DNA from: Lamellibrachia satsuma
Taxonomy: Eukaryota > Annelida > Polychaeta > Sabellida > Siboglinidae
Reading direction: 5' to 3'
DNA length: 64,000 bases
Assembly (NCBI GenBank): GCA_033239005.1
Contig: BSQZ01000052.1
Location: 3,568,501 to 3,632,500, forward strand
In this document: piece by piece, positions 60,501-64,000 of the stretch
Position numbering within the stretch: position 1 is the stretch's first letter
Layout of the letters: each line of letters starts with the position of its first letter
Notes under the pieces: model-generated
Database searches by the model: none
What the model was told of the DNA's origin: nothing
The model's input: only the letters and a program-made list of their open reading frames with translations
Position numbers and translations under genes: made by a program

Positions 60501-62921
60501 GACAATAGCAGGAACGTTGCTTTTATACATGTTTACGAAAAAGGCATCGATTGTTGTGAACTTTGACATATCGCATCTTTTCACACTCTCCCTTGGCAGG
60601 TGCCATTTTGAACTCACCCCATGACATCTGGGTCGTGGTATTGTTTGTTCAAACGAGAGGGCCAATGGATAGGCCCCTGAGAAAGGCCATAGAAACGCGT
60701 TTCCAAACCAGTGACTTACATGATAACAATAAATAGAGGTCAGCCGCAGTATCATTTTCCAACAATGTCAAGGTTAAAACTATATAGTCTTATAGATCAG
60801 CGGTATTCGCTATTCTGCTGCTGACAACTTTCGTAGAAACACGACCGCATGCGCGCAGAGTCACAAGATAGTTCAAACAATTTTATTATGAAAACAATTG
60901 ATATTGTAAAAGAAAAAAAACCTATCTTTTATTTTACCTGTCGTCGTCAGACATTTGCCCGTCTTCAAGATGGGCATGCGGGTCCTTGGCTAAGGGCCTG
61001 TACACCAGCACTCAACCATTGGCACTCGGCCAACAACAATTGTTCATCCACTAGCACTCAACCATCAGTACTCAGTCATCAACAATTGCTCACCCACCAG
61101 CACTCAACCATTGGCACTCACCCACCAACAATTGTTCATCCATCAGCACTCAACCATCAACAGTTGCTCATCCACCAGCACTCAACCATCAGCGCTCGGC
61201 CATCACCAACTGCTCTTCCACCAGAACTCAACCATCAGTACTTGGCCATCAACAATTGCTCATCCATCAGCACTCACCCGTCAGCGCTCCTGTGCCCTAA
61301 CGCTTCAACTTCAGCCTGATGATGTTCCCTTAAAAGTTTCCAGTCTTCCTCTTTCAGGTGGATTTCTTCAGTGTGCTGGGCATGAGCCTCTAGTTTGTCA
61401 AGAAGTTTCTGAATCTCTACAGTGCAGTCCTCCAAGGCCTCTATGACAAGTGCTGACCTTCCCTTTTCTACAGCAGCTGTGTAGTTGTGTTCTAGATCAT
61501 TTATGAACTGTTTGCATTCAGCTGACTGAAGGTATGCTTGATGGAAGTCCTCCACTGGTACGTCAAACCTACGTACGTTCTTCTCAAGCACTTTGGAAGC
61601 CACTGACCACTGGTGTGAATCTGTGGCAGTCAACCACAGCTTATCATCTCTCACAGACAACACGGCCTGAATTCCTGCGTTTGAGAACAACTTTTGCACT
61701 TGTTGTTGGCCTCTGTCTGACATCAGTAACTTAGCCCTTTTATTTGGCACATCTGTGATTGAGTGGCTGTCAAAATTGAATACTTGTTCAGATATTTCCA
61801 ACCTAGCCAGTTTTACTGACCTAGAGGCTCCAATCAACTTGATACCTTCAGTGACAATTTTCAAAGAACAGTTTGGCAGAGACGATTTCAAATCTGGCAG
61901 CATCACCTTTAGGAGATCACATTTCTCTGGATGACATCTCACTAGTTCTGTAACATTGCTCTCCTCTGGTGAGGGGCAACGTGGAACTGGTGCTCTTGAG
62001 CCTGTAGCACAATCTGTTTTCTCCTTGTGCAAATCTTCAGAACCTTGTATAGCGACTGGGACTCTGTCCATTTCTACAGGTCTATCCTCAGACTTTTTTG
62101 TAGGGACAAGGACCATGTCCTCTTCTAGAGATCTTCTTGTAGGGACAGCAACCATGTCCTCCTCCTCAGGCCTCCGTATAGGGACAGGGACTGTGTCCTC
62201 CTCCACAGGCCTTCGTTTGTGGACAGGTACTGTGTCCTCCTCCACAGGCCTTCGTGTAGGGACAGGGACTGTGTCCTCCTCCACAGGTCTTCGTATAGGG
62301 ACAGGAACTGTGTCCTCCTCCACAGGCCTTCGTGTAGGGACAGGGACTGTGTCCTCCTTCACAGGCCTTCGTATGGGGACAGGGACTGTGTCCTCCTTCA
62401 CAGGCCTTCGTATGGGGACAGGGACTGTGTCCTCCTCCAAAGACCTTCGTGTAGGGCCAGGGAACATGCCAACCTTGCGTACTGTGCGCATGCCGACAAT
62501 TTTGACATCCTTGTCTGAAATGGTGTAATGTGTTTCACTATCAAATTTTATAGTTTTATTCAACTTGACGATGGCCTCTGTTTTCCCATTCATGTATCTG
62601 ACATCCTTCACTTCAGCTCCAGTTATATTTTCAATGTGGAGCTCCAGTGCATCCTGGGACGTATCTGGTGACAGACCCTGACCAACAGAAGAGTTGCACT
62701 GTGCTTATTACAGAAGACTTTAAAAAGGCAGTTCCATTAGTACATTCACAGATAACACTGCCACAATACCAAATAAAAAATAAGGTGAAACAATTTTACA
62801 TATGAGACCAACTGTTACAACATTAGTCAAGACAAATGTATATGTCTCAGCTATATGACCCAGCTTGTATGCAACAGTTTACCTGGACGTAAAGAGAACT
62901 GGTGTCATCTCCTCCTGCCAT
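39504..62921 (-). CDS. PARP14-like macrodomain ADP-ribosyltransferase, copy B (18 coding exons)
   Basis: Coding exons on the minus strand: 62921-62883, 62677-61278, 59769-59615, 58115-57959, 57628-57577, 57197-57093, 56644-56525, 54874-54698, 54136-54061, 53037-52980, 52705-52654, 52084-51980, 51097-50978, 44174-43998, 43782-43698, 43259-42990, 42347-41676, 39799-39504. All introns are GT-AG and phases close to 4116 nt (1371 aa plus stop). Predicted order: RRM-like (~14-85), a 13-residue repeat insert (~95-225), KH-like array (~260-580), macrodomain 1 (~584-760), linker, macrodomain 2 (~780-960), KH-like (~990-1080), PARP catalytic (~1130-1365) with His1231, Tyr1261, Glu1351. It likely ADP-ribosylates targets and binds ADP-ribose in the nucleus or cytoplasm. 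The first ATG follows an in-frame TGA. Introns are loaded with LINEs, a hAT element and minisatellites, so the gene is much longer than copy A. No inactivating change was seen. Confidence 0.87.
39961..40281 (+). repeat. Intronic repeat shared with the PARP relic at 13.6 kb
   Basis: Matches 13577-13980 over most of its length (AATGCAATTCACTTTCAAA... to ...GTGACCGTGGAGAGGAA). It is absent from the equivalent intron of PARP gene A, so the 13.6-kb relic is related to gene B rather than A. Confidence 0.8.
40377..41455 (+). repeat. 29-bp minisatellite, ~1.08 kb, in intron 17 of PARP gene B
   Basis: About 37 copies of GAGAAGAAGAAGTAGAAATG followed by TAGAGACAT, with an A/T polymorphism inside the unit and a few 26-bp units. 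Because 29 is not a multiple of three and the unit lacks stops on the minus strand, three long overlapping ORFs appear there; none is a gene. Confidence 0.95.
45315..45775 (+). repeat. ~45-bp minisatellite in intron 13 of PARP gene B
   Basis: Ten or so copies of GTGGTGTAACTTCATGCAGG then AAATAGCAGTACTGCGCATG. Each carries a GCGCATGC palindrome. ORFs on the minus strand (AISCMKLHHHACAVLLF) are artefacts. Confidence 0.95.
46061..46345 (+). repeat. 98-bp tandem repeat, three copies
   Basis: Units start at 46061, 46159 and 46257 (GGTGAAGCAGGTAATCAGC) and are nearly identical, so the duplication is recent. Confidence 0.95.
46870..46995 (+). repeat. G-rich degenerate repeat (GGGGGTTATGTCC/GGTTTTGTCC)
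   Basis: Alternating G4-G6 runs with TTTTGTCC or TTATGTCC, about seven units. Several G tracts in a row could allow G-quadruplex folding on the plus strand. Confidence 0.8.
47786..47992 (+). pseudogene. CR1 ORF1 C-terminus (SGNH/esterase-type end), truncated
   Basis: Open in frame from a stop at 47783 to TAG at 47990-47992. VGFVDMW and RDGLHLTGKGAAVLA form the D-x2-H block that closes the SGNH esterase fold found in CR1 ORF1 proteins. The rest of ORF1 was lost by 5' truncation. Confidence 0.75.
47941..50856 (+). CDS. CR1-type LINE ORF2: AP endonuclease and reverse transcriptase
   Basis: A polyprotein of about 955-970 aa that nicks target DNA and reverse-transcribes the element RNA. The frame is open from 47941; no ATG precedes the endonuclease, and the first usable near-cognate codon is GTG at 47995. 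Counting from there, the endonuclease spans about 30-235: CLNARS (Asn37), GITESW, MGDFNHGHIQW, GSSDHNQI. The reverse transcriptase spans about 430-750: YLDFQKAFDKVPHQ, SGVPQGSVLGPILFLIYIND, KFADDTKVF. The C-terminal thumb region ends RYLLRAGYT. All catalytic residues of both domains are present and there is no stop or frameshift. The frame is -1 relative to ORF1 and overlaps its last 50 nt, suggesting recoding. Confidence 0.88.
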   Translation, partial: VCQSCRRGHRYHRLFKLDVQGELTEKTQRSTTTNTHPKKCSPIISDNELKCVCLNARSIVNKKSELDIMVADIDPHVIGITESWANEDIVDAELALTGYVMFRKDRRERRGGGVILYIKESIQAYEITLKSEADSVEAIWCNIVTRNSTLTIGVVYRSPNIGQEEDVKLQKAIREVSKGECVIMGDFNHGHIQWESLESAGGDDHQFLLLTQDCFLTQHVLEPTRGGNVLDLILSSQNELVDNVKVHEPLGSSDHNQIHFNIKVKTGNTYKKQWRRNFNKGRYKVMRTYLANIDWNNLLKNKTATECWTCLKYEIEGIIEKFIPLRKQGKRSRKKHLSKEAIRKIAHKQMLWKVYKHTGNEEDYTNYKEALNLATTEIRKSKRTFEQKLAGNIKNDSKSFYAYVRSKQKVRDKVGPLESNSENIISDGFQMAEVLNEYFSSVFTTEDISSLPVPLTKFEGNTSEYLGQLFVTPEMIAKKIKKMKDNKSPGVDGIPPKLLKEIVDQISTPLANLFNLSLEEGIVPSEWKEANITPLFKKGSRKKPENYRPVSLTSVVCKLLETLIRDHMVEFLIKHKLINTSQHGFLKARSCLINLLCFLEEITKWVDHGSPVDVVYLDFQKAFDKVPHQKLLLKLKAHGIGNDVINWIEKWLTHRRQRVIVDGKISNWKSVLSGVPQGSVLGPILFLIYINDLEDDISSKVLKFADDTKVFRKVTNDTDKQSLQDDLEKLVKWSEKWQMLFNFGKCKCIHIGHGNMDEEYKMGDAVLGRTTQEKDLGVTFNADMKVSEQCGIAASKGNQILGLIRRTITYKEKHLVPLYKAIIRPHLEYCIQAWRPYRKKDIDKLERIQRRATKMIPELRDLSYESRLLQCGLTTLETRRLRGDQIEVFKIVNGYEDVDRNMFFKLKEGSRTRGHKAALVKEQCRLDMRKYSFSQRVMNEWNKLPNDCVNASSVNMFKNRIDRYLLRAGYT
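47983..47989 (+). promoter_or_regulatory. Candidate -1 ribosomal frameshift heptamer at the ORF1/ORF2 junction
   Basis: In the ORF1 frame the last codons read TAT TTA AAC TAG, giving the heptamer T-TTA-AAC directly before the stop. Slipping by -1 yields TTT AAA CTA and enters ORF2 without a start codon. A downstream stimulatory structure was not tested. Confidence 0.55.
54061..57628 (-). other. Macrodomain 1 of PARP gene B (exons 5-9)
   Basis: [49 protein letters not shown] and VIIAAYDE. It is closer in sequence to the single macrodomain of gene A than to macrodomain 2 of the same gene. The last exon is 76 nt rather than 85. Exon 10 (53037-52980) is an 18-codon acidic/Ser-rich linker to macrodomain 2. 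Confidence 0.8.
56715..56995 (-). pseudogene. CR1 LINE 3'-region fragment in intron 6 of PARP gene B
   Basis: The minus strand reads YRKKNIDTLE, then ANKMIPELKDLSYEERLIECG and KILNGYEDIDRNI, matching the CR1 ORF2 thumb region. It is diverged and truncated at both ends. Confidence 0.8.
58180..59370 (+). pseudogene. L2-type LINE fragment in intron 3 of PARP gene B
   Basis: Plus-strand frames give DLSAAFDAVDHNILI (RT motif A) near 58200, a degraded QMKHRFTF/YADE region near 58450, and an open C-terminal block (58570-59055). That block carries GVTFDNNLSFRQHI, LVTSTLDYCNSLYYN, LQRVQNCLARDVTR and SLHWLPVRYCIMFKI, typical of L2/CR1-group LINEs. Stops in the RT core make it dead. Short duplicated pieces follow near 59170-59240. 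Confidence 0.8.
59512..59620 (-). repeat. Five tandem copies of the exon 3 splice-donor region of PARP gene B
   Basis: A 23-bp unit containing CCTG|GTAGGCAAAG (minus strand) is repeated with its ACC at 59521, 59544, 59567, 59590 and 59613. The copy at 59613 is the exon/intron boundary in the model; the other four lie in the intron. Gene A has a single copy (26668). Confidence 0.9.
59925..61277 (+). repeat. 46-bp minisatellite split by a hAT element, intron 2 of PARP gene B
   Basis: Units of ACTCAACCATCAGCACTTGG then CCATCAACAATTGTTCATCC ACCAGC fill 59925-60177 and 61001-61277. The array begins at the exon 2 boundary, whose own last bases (CATCAGCACTC-like) resemble the unit, as do the bases after gene A exon 2 (26960-27010). 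Confidence 0.9.
60178..61000. mobile_element. Non-autonomous hAT-type element
   Basis: Terminal inverted repeats CAGGCCCTTAGCCA / TGGCTAAGGGCCTG are perfect over 14 bp. The flanking 8-mers TCCACCAG and TACACCAG agree at 7 of 8, as expected for the 8-bp hAT target duplication. The 823-bp interior has no transposase; ORFs at 60319-60755 show no known domain. Confidence 0.85.
62090..62475 (-). repeat. Coding 39-bp minisatellite in exon 2 of PARP gene B
   Basis: Nine tandem 13-residue units (consensus RRPVEEDTVPVPI) plus a degenerate tenth, all in frame. They sit between the RRM-like domain and the first KH-like domain. Gene A lacks them; exon 2 is 1400 nt here against 893 nt there, a difference of exactly 169 codons. 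The unit is acidic/basic and proline-containing, so probably disordered. Confidence 0.92.
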
Positions 62922-62990
62922 GTCCACGCAGTCAGTGTCCACTTCTCCCAGATCCAGACAAACTCACATTAGTAAAGTCCTGTTGCTCTT
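62922..62990 (-). other. 5' UTR part of PARP gene B exon 1
   Basis: TTTTGTTTTCCTAATCACAG precedes 62990 as a splice acceptor. The stretch to the ATG is about 85% identical by eye to gene A and has an in-frame TGA, supporting the start codon and an upstream non-coding exon. Confidence 0.55.
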
Positions 62991-63739
62991 CTGTGATTAG
63001 GAAAACAAAACATTGCATTGTAATAAATTGCCATTTCTCTTTGCCATGTATGTGCATGCATAGATGCAAGCATGCATTGGTATTGTTGGGATTTTATGCA
63101 TGTATATCAAGATGTCACCTAGACCAGCAGCTTAATTGTCAAAATGATATAATCTTTATATATTTTTTTCAGTCAATAAAATCATGCATAATAAATAAAA
63201 AGTAACTGTCCTGCGTGCACAGTGATCTTGCTTGCAGGGTACGCCTGGGTTTTGAAAAGGAGGTTTGGACATACACAATCAGCCGGGGATTTCTGGGATG
63301 TTTCTGAAAAATGTTACAGTTAAAAAACAAATTCTCTCAAAAAGGGGTTCAAACCCCCTTAGAACGAGCATGACAAGGAACCCATATTTACTTCCCACAA
63401 AAGGCCAAGGGGAAGAAGAAATTGCTACTGGTATGTAGCAGGGTTAGGTTCAATTGTAGCTGAATCATTTGAAAATAATGACAATTAGTGTAAAATATGA
63501 TATTCGTGACACATGCTCATTAGCAATATATTTTTTTACGTCCCACAAAAATCAATTCATTCTTAACCAACAGGTGTCATGTATTATAAATAATATCTAT
63601 TGTTTGACAGCAGATAATAAAACTACTACATACGCATTTATCTTAAAAAAACAGCCCTTTTTAGTTATTACAATTTTAAAATATAAAATATTTGAATTGC
63701 CAATTTCGAAATCTATCTATATTTCAGTTGTTACAGATA
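62991..63739. other. Upstream flank of PARP gene B
   Basis: No exon or element recognised. The promoter cannot be located by eye. Confidence 0.4.
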
Positions 63740-63960
63740 TGTCACAAACATATCACAATGACATCGAAAACCTACTGTAGTCACGACACCATTATATCAC
63801 AATGACATCGCCAACTACTGCAATCACGTCACCATCATATTGCAATGGCATCGCAAACCCACTGCAATCACATCACCATCATACATCATACCGCAATGAA
63901 ATCGCTAACCTACTACAATCACATCACCATGATATCACAATGACATTTCAAGAATATCAC
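63740..63960 (+). repeat. ~43-bp tandem repeat at the window end
   Basis: Four to five imperfect units of ATCACAATGACATCGCCAAC followed by TACTGCAATCACGTCACCAT. Confidence 0.85.
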
Positions 63961-64000
63961 AGTGACGCCACAAACACGACTCATAGCCGTAGTTTTATTC

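Overview
This window is nuclear DNA from an invertebrate animal. It has multi-exon genes with GT-AG introns, many non-LTR retrotransposons, a tyrosine-recombinase (YR) retrotransposon, hAT-like and other inverted-repeat elements, and many mini- and microsatellites. The phylum cannot be fixed from the sequence alone; a marine invertebrate is a guess. Nothing bacterial (operons, Shine-Dalgarno sites, CRISPR) is present.

Host genes. (1) Two tandem paralogues of a PARP14-like macrodomain ADP-ribosyltransferase lie on the minus strand. Copy A has 12 coding exons (28189 to 19262), about 1014 aa and one macrodomain. Copy B has 18 coding exons (62921 to 39504), about 1371 aa and two macrodomains. Every exon junction could be placed on a GT-AG boundary with consistent phase, and matching exons of the two genes have the same lengths (39, 155, 52, 105, 120, 177, 672 nt). 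The order is RRM-like, KH-like array, macrodomain(s), KH-like, PARP catalytic domain, with no WWE domain seen. The catalytic triad reads His-Tyr-Glu, unlike vertebrate PARP14, and a C-x2-H-x4-C-x2-C cluster sits inside the catalytic domain. (2) The last three exons of a CHMP4 (ESCRT-III) gene lie on the plus strand at 14094-15162, with an in-frame TGA, next to a relic of a third PARP14-like copy (13577-14053).

Layout. 1-9775: a decayed CR1 LINE interrupted by a 7.2-kb YR retrotransposon with A1...B1-A2-B2 split direct repeats, a recombinase C-terminus, an SGNH-like fragment and two long arrays of short hairpins. 10.2-13.5 kb: a decayed second LINE type. 13.5-15.3 kb: PARP relic and CHMP4. 15.4-19.2 kb: simple repeats and a duplicated 212-bp repeat. 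19.2-28.3 kb: PARP gene A. 28.3-39.5 kb: spacer with a nested inverted-repeat element and second YR copy, a tRNA-like fragment and LINE pieces. 39.5-63.0 kb: PARP gene B, whose introns hold a CR1 copy with an intact ORF2, an L2-like LINE, a hAT-like element and several minisatellites. 63.0-64.0 kb: upstream flank with a short tandem repeat.

Most unusual signals: the hairpin arrays, whose stems covary around a constant GGTGTA loop; the PARP14-type front end joined to an H-Y-E catalytic domain with a predicted metal site; and a U-UUA-AAC slippery heptamer just before the ORF1 stop of the CR1 element.
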